Source: Verrucomicrobiales bacterium (GTDB lineage: Bacteria > Verrucomicrobiota > Verrucomicrobiia > Verrucomicrobiales > V1-33). From it: a stretch of DNA of 64,000 bases. The stretch is taken from positions 150,652-214,651 of the forward strand of contig JAQGPJ010000105.1 in the NCBI GenBank assembly GCA_028293125.1, given 5' to 3'. The notes under the pieces were generated by a model. It worked only from the letters and a program-made list of their open reading frames with translations, made no database searches and was not told the origin of the DNA. Shown here in pieces: positions 54,637 through 63,873 of this stretch (position 1 is the first letter of the stretch; each line of letters opens with the position of its first letter). Made by a program: the position numbers and the translations under genes.

Positions 54637-55545
54637 ATGAAATCAATCCTCGGGTCCTGTGCTGCTGCGATCCTGATTTTCCCTCTCACGGCTCCGGCGG
54701 TGCATGTGGCGGGCAATGCCCCCAACAACACTCCCCCTCCGGATGATCCCGGATTTGCCAATGTCGGAACGCTGAACGGAGCCTCGGCGGTTTATCTGGG
54801 GGGCGGCTGGGTCATCACCGCCTCGCATGTGGGGGTGAACGCGGTGACTTTCGGCGGCGTGGCCTACGCGCCTGTTCCCGGCTCCTCCGTGCAGCTGAGC
54901 AATCAGGGCACGCCGGGCATGATCCTCAATACCGATATCATTCTGTTTCAGCTCACCTCCAGCCCTCCACTGCCGGATCTCAGCATCCGGGCTTCCACCC
55001 CGATTGCCGGGGACAGCGTGGTGATGATCGGGAACGGAGTCAGCCAGAACGCCGCCCGCAGTTCCTGGAATGTGGTCCAGGGACCCAATGAGAATGACGA
55101 TGTCTGGACCCCCAGCCCTGGCGGCACTGTGGAAACGTTTGGCAGCCCGGGAGGGCAGACCATCCGCTGGGGCACCAACAATGTGGAGGACTTCGCGGAT
55201 ATCGACGACAACTTCGGCACCGTGCGGTCCCTTGTCACGGTCTTCAATGATGACCTCCTCAACCGTCCTGACGAGGCCCAGGCGGTGCTGGGGGACAGTG
55301 GCTCCGGAGTGTTTCTGAAAAACGGCTCCGCCTGGGAGCTGGCGGGCATGATCTTCGCCGTGGGGACTCTCGAAAACTATGACAATATCCCCGGCGGCAC
55401 CACCACCAGCATTCTGGACAGCAGCGTGACTTATGCCGCGGATCTGAGCTTTTACCGGACGCAGATTCTGTCCGTCATTCCGGAGCCCGGCACCGCCGCG
55501 CTGGCGGGCATGGCCCTTCTGGGCCTGCTGCGCCGCCGACGGTGA
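54637..55545 (+). CDS. PEP-CTERM trypsin-like serine protease
   Basis: A 302-residue exported protein. The S1 triad is visible: GGGWVITASHVGV (His), NTDIILFQL (Asp), LGDSGSGVFL (Ser in GDSGSG). The C-terminus is an exosortase signal: VIPEPGTAALAGMALLGLLR and a final RRR cluster. The PEP motif is complete. It should be held at the cell surface until exosortase cleavage. Proteases with this tail are uncommon. The upstream protein of this class (1840-2454) suggests a shared exosortase elsewhere. Confidence 0.87.
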   Translation: MKSILGSCAAAILIFPLTAPAVHVAGNAPNNTPPPDDPGFANVGTLNGASAVYLGGGWVITASHVGVNAVTFGGVAYAPVPGSSVQLSNQGTPGMILNTDIILFQLTSSPPLPDLSIRASTPIAGDSVVMIGNGVSQNAARSSWNVVQGPNENDDVWTPSPGGTVETFGSPGGQTIRWGTNNVEDFADIDDNFGTVRSLVTVFNDDLLNRPDEAQAVLGDSGSGVFLKNGSAWELAGMIFAVGTLENYDNIPGGTTTSILDSSVTYAADLSFYRTQILSVIPEPGTAALAGMALLGLLRRRR

Positions 55546-55646
55546 GGCAGGAGCCGGACCGGTGGTCCGGGAGGTGAATCCAGCCAAAATTCCATTGCTT
55601 AAAAGGCAGCCAACGGGGCGTATGGGACCCTGCATCCACTGCCGCT

Positions 55647-56804
55647 ATGAACCGCCCGCTCCTCCTCACTCTCTCCGCCGTCATGCTCTCCTCCCTTCTT
55701 GCCGGCTTCGCTGCGGCGGGGGACCGCTCGCTGGTTTATTTCGGCTGCTACACCACCCAAAAGTCCGGCAGCAAAGGCATCCTGGTGGCGGAGTTCAACA
55801 GCGCCACCGGGGCGCTGACCCAGCCGGTGCTGGCCGCCGGGTCCATGGACAGCCCCAGCTTCCTGGCGCTGAGCCCCGATGGCAAGTTCCTCTACTCCGC
55901 CGGCGAGTCCGGCACCCCGGACCACAAATCCGGGGACATCAGCGCCTTCCGCATTTCCCTGCCCGATGGGAAACTCAGCAAGCTCAATGAGGTTTCCTCC
56001 GTGGGGTCCGGCCCCTGCCATGTGTCCCTGGACCTGACAGGCCGCATGGTCATGACCGCCAACTATGGCGGCGGCAGCGTGGCCTCCTACGGCGTGGGGC
56101 CGGATGGAAAGCTGAGCCCGGCGGTGACCTTTGTGCAGCACTCCGGCTCCGGCGCCAATCCCGGCCGTCAGGAGGGGCCGCATGCCCACAGCATGAATGT
56201 CACGCCGGACAACCGCTTCGCCCTGTGCTGCGACCTTGGTCTGGACAAGGTGATCATTTATAAAATTGATCCCGCCACCGGCAAAATGACCGCCCACGGC
56301 GAAACTGGACTGGCTCCCGGCACCGGTCCCCGCCATCTGGCTTTTCACCCCAACGGCAAATTCGCCTTCGTGAACGGCGAAATGGCCATGAATGCGGTCA
56401 CCCTGGCCTATGACGCGGAAAAGGGCACCCTGACGGAAACCGGCAGCGCCTCCACCCTGCCCCCGGAGGACAGGGACAAAAAGGGACTGAGCACCGCGGA
56501 GACGGCCGTGCATCCCAATGGGAGATTCGTTTACGTCTCCAACCGCACCCACGACACCATCGCCGTTTTTTCCTGCGATCCCGCCACCGGCCAACTGACC
56601 CTTGTGCAGAACGCGCCCGCCGAGGGTGAAATCCCACGCAATTTCCGCATCGATCCCTCGGGCCGCTGGATGATTGTCGCCCATCAGGACAGCAACTCCG
56701 CCGCCGTTTTCAAAATCGATGCGGACACCGGCAAACTCACCTTCACCGGCACCAAAGTGAAGGCCGGAGGCGCCGTTTGTGTGCGCTTTCTGCCGGTGGA
56801 CTGA
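55647..56804 (+). CDS. lactonase-family seven-bladed beta-propeller (6-phosphogluconolactonase-like), exported
   Basis: A 385-residue protein of the lactonase (YbhE/Pgl) family. The signal is MNRPLLLTLSAVMLSSLLAG. Typical repeats: FLALSPDGKFLYSAGES, GPCHVSLDLTGRMVMTANYG, GSGANPGRQEGPHAHSMNVT and NRFALCCDLGLDKVIIYKID, then GPRHLAFHPNGKFAFV and RNFRIDPSGRWMIVAHQDSN. The PHAHS and FHPNG blocks line up with the active-site groove. The signal peptide indicates an outer location, so a role in an extracytoplasmic lactone pathway is more likely than the pentose phosphate pathway. Confidence 0.92.
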   Translation: MNRPLLLTLSAVMLSSLLAGFAAAGDRSLVYFGCYTTQKSGSKGILVAEFNSATGALTQPVLAAGSMDSPSFLALSPDGKFLYSAGESGTPDHKSGDISAFRISLPDGKLSKLNEVSSVGSGPCHVSLDLTGRMVMTANYGGGSVASYGVGPDGKLSPAVTFVQHSGSGANPGRQEGPHAHSMNVTPDNRFALCCDLGLDKVIIYKIDPATGKMTAHGETGLAPGTGPRHLAFHPNGKFAFVNGEMAMNAVTLAYDAEKGTLTETGSASTLPPEDRDKKGLSTAETAVHPNGRFVYVSNRTHDTIAVFSCDPATGQLTLVQNAPAEGEIPRNFRIDPSGRWMIVAHQDSNSAAVFKIDADTGKLTFTGTKVKAGGAVCVRFLPVD

Positions 56805-56875
56805 GCAGGGCCGCATCTCTCATTGAAACCTTGACGCCCATCTGCTTCGCGGCCCCCGGTCCTCTCCCCACCCTT

Positions 56876-57874
56876 ATGAAAATGCTGCTGCCTCTGCTCC
56901 TGCTGGCTCTCAGCGGACCTGCTTTCCCTGTCCTCCGCGCGGATGACAAACCCGCCGCCGCGCCGGCGGCATCCGCCGCTCTGCTGGCACCGCCTGCAGT
57001 TCCGGCCCCTCCGGCCCCGGCAGCCGTTCCCGCTCCGCCACTGACTCCTGCGCCTCCCTTCACCCGGACGGAGGATGTGGTTTACGGAAGGAAGTTTGGC
57101 ATGGCGCTCACCCTGGATGTCATCCAGCCGCCCAAACCCAATGGCTTCGGCATTCTCATGATGATCAGCGGTGGCTGGTTCTCATCGCACGATGCCATCA
57201 ATCCCGGCAGCTACGCGCCGTTTCTGGACCGGGGATACACGGTCTTCGCCGTCTGCCACGGCAGCCAGCCGCGTTTCATCGTCACCGAGATCGTCCCGGA
57301 CATCCACCGCGCCGTGCGGTTTGTGCGGGCCAATGCCGCCCGCTGGAGCGTTGACCCGGAGCACCTGGGCATCACCGGCGGCAGCGCCGGCGGCCATCTG
57401 TCCCTGACCATGGCCACCCAGGGAGGACCCGGCAACGCCAATGCCAAAGATCCCATCAACCGCGTCAGCAGCGCGGTGCAGGCCGTGGCCTGCTTTTTCC
57501 CGCCCACCGATTTTCTGAACTATGGCCAACCCGGCGAGGACGCGGTGGGCGTGGGCATTCTCAAAGACTTCCAGCCCGCCTTCGGCCCTGGCTCCGGCAG
57601 TCCGGAAAGCCGCCGGAAACTGGGTCATGAGATCTCGCCCATCAACTTCATCACCGCGAAGATGCCGCCGGTGCTGATCATCCATGGCGACGCCGATACC
57701 CTGGTGCCCATCCAGCAGGCGCGGATCTTTGTTGAAAAAGCCACCGCCGCCGGGGCCAATGCCAAACTCATCACCAAACCCGGCCTGGGCCACGGCTGGG
57801 CGGCCATGGGAACGGACGCCGCGGATCTGGCGGACTGGTTTGACGGGTATCTGAGGGGCATCAAAAAGCCCTGA
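56876..57874 (+). CDS. exported alpha/beta-hydrolase (esterase/peptidase S9-like)
   Basis: A 332-residue protein with signal [20 protein letters not shown], a Pro/Ala linker (about 24-62) and an alpha/beta-hydrolase domain. The nucleophile elbow is [15 protein letters not shown] (GxSxG), with the acid in [14 protein letters not shown] and the His in [11 protein letters not shown] second substrate loop is [10 protein letters not shown]. The fold is that of BD-FAE/acetyl-xylan esterase-like enzymes; the substrate is unknown. It follows the lactonase gene by 71 bp and may be cotranscribed. Confidence 0.9.
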   Translation: MKMLLPLLLLALSGPAFPVLRADDKPAAAPAASAALLAPPAVPAPPAPAAVPAPPLTPAPPFTRTEDVVYGRKFGMALTLDVIQPPKPNGFGILMMISGGWFSSHDAINPGSYAPFLDRGYTVFAVCHGSQPRFIVTEIVPDIHRAVRFVRANAARWSVDPEHLGITGGSAGGHLSLTMATQGGPGNANAKDPINRVSSAVQAVACFFPPTDFLNYGQPGEDAVGVGILKDFQPAFGPGSGSPESRRKLGHEISPINFITAKMPPVLIIHGDADTLVPIQQARIFVEKATAAGANAKLITKPGLGHGWAAMGTDAADLADWFDGYLRGIKKP

Positions 57875-57996
57875 GAGCCGGCCCGTTCCGCCGTCCGGGA
57901 ATATTCCGATTCCGGCAGGCGCCACGTTGGAAAAACCTGAAAATAACCGAATGCAAGCCGTGGATTTGCGATTTAGAAGTGTGGCCCACACTGCCC

Positions 57997-58569
57997 ATGA
58001 ACGCTGCATCCAACCGCCATGCTGGTCTTTTCACCCTTATCCGCTCCACCGTGCTGGCCGGCTGCACCGCCCTGGCCGGCTCCTCCTGTGTGAGCTACCC
58101 GCCGCCTGGGCCGGGTGGGAATGTCTTTGTTGAGGGCCAGAACCGTCCCCGCTACGGCTACGGCGGCACGCAGAGCCCCAACGCCCCCCAGTCTTCTCCG
58201 CGCACCACGGCTCCCAACCGCCGCCCTGACGGTGCGGCGGAGCGGGCTCCGGTCATCAGACGCGATCCGAACGACACCACGGTGAATGTGGCTCCGCCGG
58301 AGGAGCGGAAAATGGAGCGCACCCCCGAGCCCACGGCTCCTGTGCCGGACGCGTCGGAGTCCACATCCCCACCGCCGGAAAAAACCTCCCCGCCCGCGGA
58401 GAGCAGCGCCAGCGGGCGTGAGGATCTGCCCTACGGCGTTCCCATTGTCGGACGCAAAGGCTATGTTTACAGCCCGTGGTACACCACCGGCGAAGTGGAT
58501 GTGACGGGCATCCCGTCGGGCAAAAAGGTGCGCTGCCCCTACACCAAGAAGATTTTCCGTGTGCCGTGA
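57997..58569 (+). CDS. exported hypothetical protein with conserved C-terminal motif
   Basis: A 190-residue protein. The signal ([20 protein letters not shown]) has a lipobox-like AGSSC. The middle (about 45-130) is Pro/Arg/Glu-rich and disordered. The last 50 residues are structured: [44 protein letters not shown]. This ending is found on many small lipoproteins of the phylum. Function is unknown. Confidence 0.7.
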   Translation: MNAASNRHAGLFTLIRSTVLAGCTALAGSSCVSYPPPGPGGNVFVEGQNRPRYGYGGTQSPNAPQSSPRTTAPNRRPDGAAERAPVIRRDPNDTTVNVAPPEERKMERTPEPTAPVPDASESTSPPPEKTSPPAESSASGREDLPYGVPIVGRKGYVYSPWYTTGEVDVTGIPSGKKVRCPYTKKIFRVP

Positions 58570-58624
58570 GCGGCGATTGACGGAGCGCGGCTGCTTTTTA
58601 TAGAAAGCCACAGCTTTACTCCCA

Positions 58625-58663
58625 GGCGCAGGCCGCTGACCCGGCCTGCGCCGCTTTGTTTTT
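58625..58663 (+). terminator. intrinsic terminator
   Basis: ggcgcaggcc (58625-58634) and ggcctgcgcc (58643-58652) form a perfect 10-bp stem with an eight-base loop. They are followed by gctttgttttt. It ends the lipoprotein transcript before tyrA. Confidence 0.85.
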
Positions 58664-58768
58664 CACCGAAGACCTCCAGACCCTCCCCCTGCCCTTCATC
58701 TGTCTCCAAGCGGGGCAGGCTGCTGTTTAGTGTTCGGCGGCCTTTCCTCTCCCTCTCCTATCCGACCC

Positions 58769-59632
58769 ATGTTCCCGTTTTCCGACACCACGCTGGCAGT
58801 TTTCGGCCCCGGACTGCTGGGTGGATCGCTTCTGCTGGAAGCCAGGGCACGGGGAGTGCGGGAGGTGCGTGTCTGGGCCCGCAGTGAAAAAAGTCTGGAG
58901 AAAGTGCGGGAGCGGCGATTGGCGGATTCCGCCTCCACCGATGCCCGGGAGACTGCCCGGGGAGCCGATCTTCTCATTCTCGCCGTGCCTGTGGGCGCCA
59001 TGGCCGGACTGGCCGGAGAGATCGTGCGCGCCGCCCTGCCCGCCAACGCGGTGGTCACCGATGTCGGCAGTGTGAAAGCGGCAGTGCTCGCCGGAGCAGG
59101 CGAGGTCTGCCGGCGGGCCGGCGTGGCTTTTGTGGGCAGTCATCCCATGGCCGGCGCGGAAACGCCCGGACTGGAGGCCGCCAAATCCGGACTTTTCCAG
59201 AATGCCGCCTGCCTGCTCACTCCGGATGCTTCCACAGACCACGCGGCGCTGGAGAAAGTGGATGCCTTCTGGCAGGCGCTCGGCTGCCGCACCTCAAGGC
59301 TGGGTGCCTCCCATCACGATGAGGTCGTGGCCCGCATCAGCCATCTGCCGCACCTGTCCGCCGTGGCCGCCACTCTGGCCTCTTTCCGGCCGGACGCCTC
59401 CATGGCCCAGTTCGCCGCCGGCGGTCTGCGCGACACCACCCGGGTGGCTTCGGGCCTGCCGTCCATGTGGCGCGAGATCCTGATGGAGAACCGCACCGCC
59501 ATCCTGCCCGCCCTGCGGGACCTTCACCGTGTCACCGGCGAACTGCTTGAAATCCTGACGGAAGCGGACGATGACCATTTGCTCGTCTATCTGGAGGAGG
59601 CCCGCCGCCTGCGCGCCACCCGCTATGCCTGA
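58769..59632 (+). CDS. tyrA: prephenate dehydrogenase
   Basis: A 287-residue NAD(P)-dependent enzyme that makes 4-hydroxyphenylpyruvate, or arogenate to tyrosine. The Rossmann core is VFGPGLLGGSLLLEARARG. VTDVGSVKAAVL, FVGSHPMAGAETPGLEAAKS and SHHDEVVARISHLPHLSAVA are the substrate-site blocks. FAAGGLRDTTRVASGLPSMW follows. The ATG follows a pyrimidine-only leader. It heads a three-gene cluster with aroA 78 bp downstream. Confidence 0.94.
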   Translation: MFPFSDTTLAVFGPGLLGGSLLLEARARGVREVRVWARSEKSLEKVRERRLADSASTDARETARGADLLILAVPVGAMAGLAGEIVRAALPANAVVTDVGSVKAAVLAGAGEVCRRAGVAFVGSHPMAGAETPGLEAAKSGLFQNAACLLTPDASTDHAALEKVDAFWQALGCRTSRLGASHHDEVVARISHLPHLSAVAATLASFRPDASMAQFAAGGLRDTTRVASGLPSMWREILMENRTAILPALRDLHRVTGELLEILTEADDDHLLVYLEEARRLRATRYA

Positions 59633-59710
59633 TCCGGTGGCCGATCCTTCCCGGCTCTCCACCGCCGCCAGTTCCGGTTTTCCGTTTTCTCCTTTTCCCA
59701 CCAGCACCTT

Positions 59711-61126
59711 ATGTCCGAATACCGCGTTAAAAAAGGCCGGCCCATCGCCACTGAAATCACCGTTCCCGGCGACAAAAGCATGTCGCACCGCGCGGTGATG
59801 TTCTCCTCCCTGTCCAATGGTCCGTGCCTGATCACCGGATTTCTGCCCAGCGGCGACTGCCTGAGCACGGTGGACGCCTTCCGGGCCATGGGGGTGCGGA
59901 TCGATTTTCTGGATGAGGATGAGGAGCCATGGATCCCATCGGAGGAGGGCGCGCCCGGCCCCACCACCCTGCGGGTCCACGGTTCGGGACCGCGGCTTTC
60001 CGCCTCTTCCCGCCCTGTGGACTGCGGGAACTCCGGCACCACCATGCGGCTGCTCTCCGGGATTCTCTCCGGCCAGCCCTTCACGACCGTTCTCACCGGG
60101 GATGAATCCCTCTCCAAGCGCCCCATGAAGCGGGTCACGGATCCGCTCGCCCAGATGGGAGCCCGCTTTGAGGCCCAGGAGCCCAAAGGCAACCCGCCCC
60201 TCACCGTCCACGGCACTGCCAGTCTGAAGTCCATCACCTACACCCTGCCCATGGCCAGCGCGCAGGTGAAGAGCGCCATCCTGCTCGCCGGCCTTTACGC
60301 ACCGGGCAAAACCACGGTCATCGAGCCGGAGATCACGCGGAACCACACGGAAACGATGCTGAAGCACTTCCGGGTCAAAACCGTGCGCGAGGGCAAGGCC
60401 ATCAGCATTTACGGCGGGCAGATTCCGGAAAGCCGGGACTTCTTTGTTCCCGGCGACATCTCCAGCGCCGCCTTCTGGATCGTGGCCGCCGCCATCCAGC
60501 CGGGTTCGGAGCTGGTGGTGCGGGGAGTAGGCCTGAACGGGACCCGCACCGGCATTCTGAAGGTGCTGCTGCGCATGGGCGCGCAGATTGCCGAGGATGT
60601 GAAGAGCGATCCCGATGACGGCGAGCCCTGGGGCACGCTGACCATCCGCGGCGGCGGACTGAAAGGCACCCTCATCGAGGGGGAGGAAATCCCCAACGTC
60701 ATCGACGAGCTGCCCATTCTGGCCGTCGCCGGCGCTCTGGCCAGCGGCACCACCATCATCCGGGGGGCCAAGGAGCTGCGCGTCAAGGAAACCGACCGCA
60801 TCGCCGCCGTGGTCTCGAACCTGAAGCAGTTCGGCGTGAATGTGAAGGAGCTGCACGACGGTATGGAGATCACCGGATCCGAGGGTGAACTGCTCAAGGG
60901 AGCCCGCGTCCCCAGCTTCGGAGACCATCGCATCGCCATGGCTTTCGCCATCGCCGGCCTGTTCTCGGAAGGCGACACCGTCATCAGCGGCGCGGAGTGC
61001 GTGGACACCTCCTACCCCGGATTCGCCGCCCACCTGCGGCATTTTCAATCCAGGGAAGTTTCCAGTGGACGCTCCACGCCTGTGATCGACCGTCTCCCCG
61101 GGGGCCGGGAGGCCGCCGAAGACTGA
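59711..61126 (+). CDS. aroA: 3-phosphoshikimate 1-carboxyvinyltransferase (EPSP synthase)
   Basis: A 471-residue shikimate-pathway enzyme that joins PEP to shikimate-3-phosphate. Markers: TVPGDKSMSHRAVMFSSLSN, VDCGNSGTTMRLLSGILSG, DESLSKRPMKRVTDPLAQMG, and near the C-terminus ELRVKETDRIAAVVSNLKQF and DHRIAMAFAIAGL. A 25-residue insertion (FLDEDEEPWIPSEEGAPG) occurs near residue 75. The length is slightly above the usual 430-445. It sits 13 bp before cmk. Confidence 0.96.
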   Translation: MSEYRVKKGRPIATEITVPGDKSMSHRAVMFSSLSNGPCLITGFLPSGDCLSTVDAFRAMGVRIDFLDEDEEPWIPSEEGAPGPTTLRVHGSGPRLSASSRPVDCGNSGTTMRLLSGILSGQPFTTVLTGDESLSKRPMKRVTDPLAQMGARFEAQEPKGNPPLTVHGTASLKSITYTLPMASAQVKSAILLAGLYAPGKTTVIEPEITRNHTETMLKHFRVKTVREGKAISIYGGQIPESRDFFVPGDISSAAFWIVAAAIQPGSELVVRGVGLNGTRTGILKVLLRMGAQIAEDVKSDPDDGEPWGTLTIRGGGLKGTLIEGEEIPNVIDELPILAVAGALASGTTIIRGAKELRVKETDRIAAVVSNLKQFGVNVKELHDGMEITGSEGELLKGARVPSFGDHRIAMAFAIAGLFSEGDTVISGAECVDTSYPGFAAHLRHFQSREVSSGRSTPVIDRLPGGREAAED

Positions 61127-61138
61127 CAAGCCGTGCCC

Positions 61139-61789
61139 ATGCCTTTCTTTCTCATCGCTATCGACGGACCTGCCGCCTCCGGCAAAAGCAGTGTCTCCCG
61201 CCGCCTTGCCGCCCGCCTGAACTGCGCCTGCGTGAACAGCGGGTCGCTCTACCGGGCCGCCACCTGGGGAGTGCTCCAGGCGGGCGTGGACCCTGCGGAT
61301 CCGGAGGCCGTGGCGACCGCGGTCTCCGCTCTCCGGCTGGACAGTGAAACCGTGGACGGCAGCCTTCAAATCCGGGTCAACGGACTTGATCCTGAGGCAT
61401 ACCTCCGCGACCCCGCAGTGGCCGCCAGTGTCTCCAAAGTATCCAGTGTGCCCGCCGTCCGGGAAATTCTCACCGGCATTCTCCGCTCCCTGGGCAGCAG
61501 TTCCAGCCTCATCATGGAGGGACGCGATATCGGCACCGTCGTTTTCCCGGCGACACCGTTCAAATTCTACATCGATGCCAGTGAGAGCGTCCGCCTCCAG
61601 CGCCGTCACGCCCAGGGGGAGGCCGACTCCCTGGTGTCCCGTGACCGTCAGGACTCCACCCGCAGGACCGCTCCCCTGCGCATCGCGGAGGACGCCAAAG
61701 TCATCGACAGCACCCATCTGGGGCTGGACGAGGTGGTCTCCCAAGTGGTGGACCATCTGCGGCATCAGGGACTGAGCGTGCCGGAGTGA
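61139..61789 (+). CDS. cmk: cytidylate kinase
   Basis: A 216-residue enzyme that phosphorylates CMP and dCMP. The Walker A/P-loop is IAIDGPAASGKSSVSRRLAA. NSGSLYRAATWGVL binds the nucleotide; EGRDIGTVVFP and KFYIDASESVRLQRR follow. VSRDRQDSTRRTAPL is the expected lid region. ATG at 61139 is used; a GTG two codons earlier is possible. The aroA-cmk order recurs in many bacteria. Confidence 0.95.
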   Translation: MPFFLIAIDGPAASGKSSVSRRLAARLNCACVNSGSLYRAATWGVLQAGVDPADPEAVATAVSALRLDSETVDGSLQIRVNGLDPEAYLRDPAVAASVSKVSSVPAVREILTGILRSLGSSSSLIMEGRDIGTVVFPATPFKFYIDASESVRLQRRHAQGEADSLVSRDRQDSTRRTAPLRIAEDAKVIDSTHLGLDEVVSQVVDHLRHQGLSVPE

Positions 61790-61836
61790 GCTGTCCCCGG
61801 ACGGCGGAATTTTCAGCCAAAAAATGCAAAAAAGAC

Positions 61837-61864
61837 TTGCGGCGTTTCTGTTTCCGTGTAAGGT
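61837..61864 (+). promoter_or_regulatory. promoter before tRNA-Glu
   Basis: TTGCGG (61837-61842) and TAAGGT (61859-61864) are separated by 16 bp, and the TTGCGG follows an A-rich stretch. The -10 ends 22 bp before the tRNA. Confidence 0.45.
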
Positions 61865-61886
61865 AACGGCTCGCGCAACAAGCGTT

Positions 61887-61961
61887 GACCCTTTCGTCTA
61901 ACGGTTAGGACACGGCCCTTTCACGGCTGTAATACGGGTTCGATTCCCGTAGGGGTCGCCA
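61887..61961 (+). tRNA. tRNA-Glu (anticodon TTC)
   Basis: Acceptor stem gaccctt pairs with aggggtc (61951-61957). The anticodon arm cggcc-ctttcac-ggctg carries TTC at 61920-61922. The T arm has ggttcgattcc. G is the discriminator and CCA is encoded at 61959-61961. Confidence 0.97.
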
Positions 61962-62395
61962 ATCAAATTCAATTGGCGGCTTTGGAAAATCCGATGGATT
62001 TCCTTTTTAAATTCAAAACGCCAAATTGGCTATACCGTTTCACGCCCGGATTAAACCGTGCCTCTCCTGCCCCTGTGTGGAAGCAGTGCTTTATGCCGTC
62101 ACGCCGGCTTTCCAGCCATCCAAAATACAAGCCTTCGGAGCAGTGGACAGCGGCTACCTGTTTTCTGAACGGCCACCGGCCAGAGGGCGGCATCCGACTG
62201 GTGGAGGAATGGATAAATCCCGCCAAAATCGGAAGCCCGGTCCGTGAAATCCGAAATTCCCATCCGGTCGCTCCCGGTCCCTTGCCTCACTTCCTCCGGC
62301 TCAGGATAAAACCCTCTAAAAATCACAAAAACCAGTTGCAAAAAATCCCAGCGCATCCATAATCGCGGCTCGCTTGCAGTTTCTGCAAAAAACGA
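61962..62395. other. gap between two tRNA genes
   Basis: These 434 bp have no convincing gene. A long plus-strand ORF exists but its translation has no recognisable domain, and the opposite frame is equally open. Base composition is more AT-rich than the flanking genes. Confidence 0.5.
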
Positions 62396-62470
62396 TCCGG
62401 TGTAGCTCAGCGGCAGAGCGGGTGGCTGTTAACCACTAGGTCGTAGGTTCGATCCCTACCGCCGGAGCCA
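62396..62470 (+). tRNA. tRNA-Asn (anticodon GTT)
   Basis: Acceptor stem tccggtg pairs with cgccgga (62460-62466). The anticodon arm carries GTT at 62428-62430. The T arm has ggttcgatccc. CCA is encoded at 62468-62470. tRNA-Asn genes are frequent integration sites, and the DNA to the right looks accessory. Confidence 0.97.
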
Positions 62471-62574
62471 CGTTGATTTTCAACAGGTTATGAATCCTAA
62501 AGCGGCCAACTGTGAACTAAACTGTGAACAGGTCCGCCAACGGACGGTGATGGTCGTCACTGGTTTTGCAGGCT

Positions 62575-62817
62575 CTACATCAGCGGAAACTCCTTCCCGC
62601 TCCACCGCTGGGCAGCCGCCATCAGCTTGGAGGGAACGCTTTTCCTGAAGTGCCGTGCGTACCAGCGCAGCACCTCCACGGGATTCTCCTTGGGAAAAGG
62701 GTCCCGCGCGGCTCTGCCCATGCGCTTCCACTTCCGCACCGCCGCGTCCGATACCCCGTAGAAGGCGGACGCCTCCAGGGCCCGGTGAAACTTCAATGGT
62801 TTTGCTTTTTGCTGCAT
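62575..62817 (-). CDS. small HTH-like protein, unknown
   Basis: An 80-residue basic protein. ALEASAFYGVSDAAVRKWKR has the shape of a helix-turn-helix of the MerR/terminase-small-subunit (Nu1) kind, followed by ENPVEVLRWYARHF. It lies 105 bp after tRNA-Asn on the opposite strand. A phage or island origin is possible. No firm family is recognised. Confidence 0.5.
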   Translation of the reverse strand: MQQKAKPLKFHRALEASAFYGVSDAAVRKWKRMGRAARDPFPKENPVEVLRWYARHFRKSVPSKLMAAAQRWSGKEFPLM

Positions 62818-63506
62818 GGGATCAATCCAGGTTTACTGGGTAAAAGCGGTATGATACCGCCATCGTTGCGCTACGGTAAGGGTAAAAATTGATGCAGAGT
62901 CTTTCTTCGCGCTGCGGAAACCTGCGAAGGGCAAATCAGCTAGGAAAAAGATTCCTTAGGGCCGATTTTAACTAACATCTTACCCTTGCCGGAGAGCCTG
63001 CCCGCCGTTGCCCGACTGCCGCAGAATGCATCACCCCCGGCGACACTGTCAAGGCAAGGCCAGACGGGCCCATAGCTGCCTCTGACCGGCTCCGACGCTC
63101 TGGGCGGGGTCGCCACACCCTTGGGGAGCTTGGACGCAGCCAGAGGCCTTTCCGGCTCAATGCCGGCAGGCTGGCGCGTGGGGTGGCGGGGCTGTTCGCG
63201 GTCTGAGGGCCTCCCGCCCTGTGCAAACGGGATGGAAACCGGGCCCCGTTTCCTGGAAACACCCCTATAGGCGGAAATGGAAACGGGGCGGTCAGGTATG
63301 GAAACGGGATTGGAAATGAAAGGAGGAAACTGGAAACGGGGTGGAAAGCCGCCCGACGAATCCGGAAACGGGGCGGAATCGGCTTCTAACGGTTCATGGA
63401 AACGAAGGAGGGCATTTGGCGGGTTCCTCGTTTCCACGGTCTGCCGGCTTGGCAAATCGCGCAGCATCCGTCCAGCGTGTCCGGTGTGTTTGACTGTAAA
63501 ACAACC
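62818..63506. other. non-coding segment with direct repeats
   Basis: About 690 bp between two small ORFs. Long antisense frames here are GC-skew artefacts with no domain. The right half (63234-63435) is dense with GGAAAC repeats, annotated separately. The left part shows nothing clear. Confidence 0.5.
63234..63435. repeat. iteron-like GGAAACGGGG repeat array
   Basis: The core GGAAAC(C/G)GGG occurs at 63234-63243, 63279-63288, 63300-63309, 63332-63341 and 63364-63373 on the plus strand, and at 63244-63253 inverted. Shorter GGAAAC copies lie at 63255, 63325 and 63398, and inverted at 63429-63435. Ten copies in about 200 bp, mostly direct and 16-36 bp apart, resemble replication iterons or a multi-site operator. 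They stop about 70 bp before a small HTH ORF. Confidence 0.75.
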
Positions 63507-63510
63507 ATGA
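63454..63510 (+). repeat. leader element copy 1 (box A and box B)
   Basis: Box A, aaatcgcgcRgcatccRtcc, is at 63454-63473 and box B, actgtaaaacaaYcatg, at 63493-63509. Box B includes the ATG of the HTH ORF. Both recur at 63874-63893 and 63975-63991. Confidence 0.75.
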
Positions 63511-63815
63511 GACAAACCGGACTTAAGCACATTGCATGGGACACTGTCAGCCCGGAGGACTGGGCGAAAGGCTGCGCCCATGTGGGCCGGTTGATGGGAG
63601 TGTCCCGTGTGGCGGCATGGTCCGCCCGTAAACGGCTGTCCATCCCGTTGCAGCCTGCGGCCCGTCCGAAATGGCCTGTGCCTAAAGGGCTGAAGCCCAC
63701 GGACTCCCCGACAACCGTGGCCCTGAGGCACGGGGTTTCCATCAGCACGGCCTCGAGGTGGCTCGCATCAGTGGGCCGCCTACCTGTCAGGCGGCGACGT
63801 CCGCGCCGCGGCTGA
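63507..63815 (+). CDS. small protein with two HTH-like segments
   Basis: A 102-residue basic protein, MRQTGLKHIAWDTVSPEDWA. Two stretches look like helix-turn-helix units: CAHVGRLMGVSRVAAWSARK (about residues 23-42) and TTVALRHGVSISTASRWLAS (about 69-88). The ends are Arg-rich (RRRRPRRG). The ATG lies in the conserved box B shared with the downstream copy. It sits directly after the iteron array, so it may bind it. No named family is recognised. Confidence 0.5.
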   Translation: MRQTGLKHIAWDTVSPEDWAKGCAHVGRLMGVSRVAAWSARKRLSIPLQPAARPKWPVPKGLKPTDSPTTVALRHGVSISTASRWLASVGRLPVRRRRPRRG

Positions 63816-63873
63816 ATGCAGCTCCGGGCGGGCTGTGATCCATGATCGCCGTGTGCCGTTCCAAGGGCCCGGA

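Noticed and set aside
61973..62362. 129-codon frame between the two tRNA genes
   Set aside because: No domain, no ribosome-binding site, and an equally open opposite strand.
62940..63731. 263-codon minus-strand frame across the iteron array
   Set aside because: It translates the repeat array and overlaps the HTH ORF; no domain seen.
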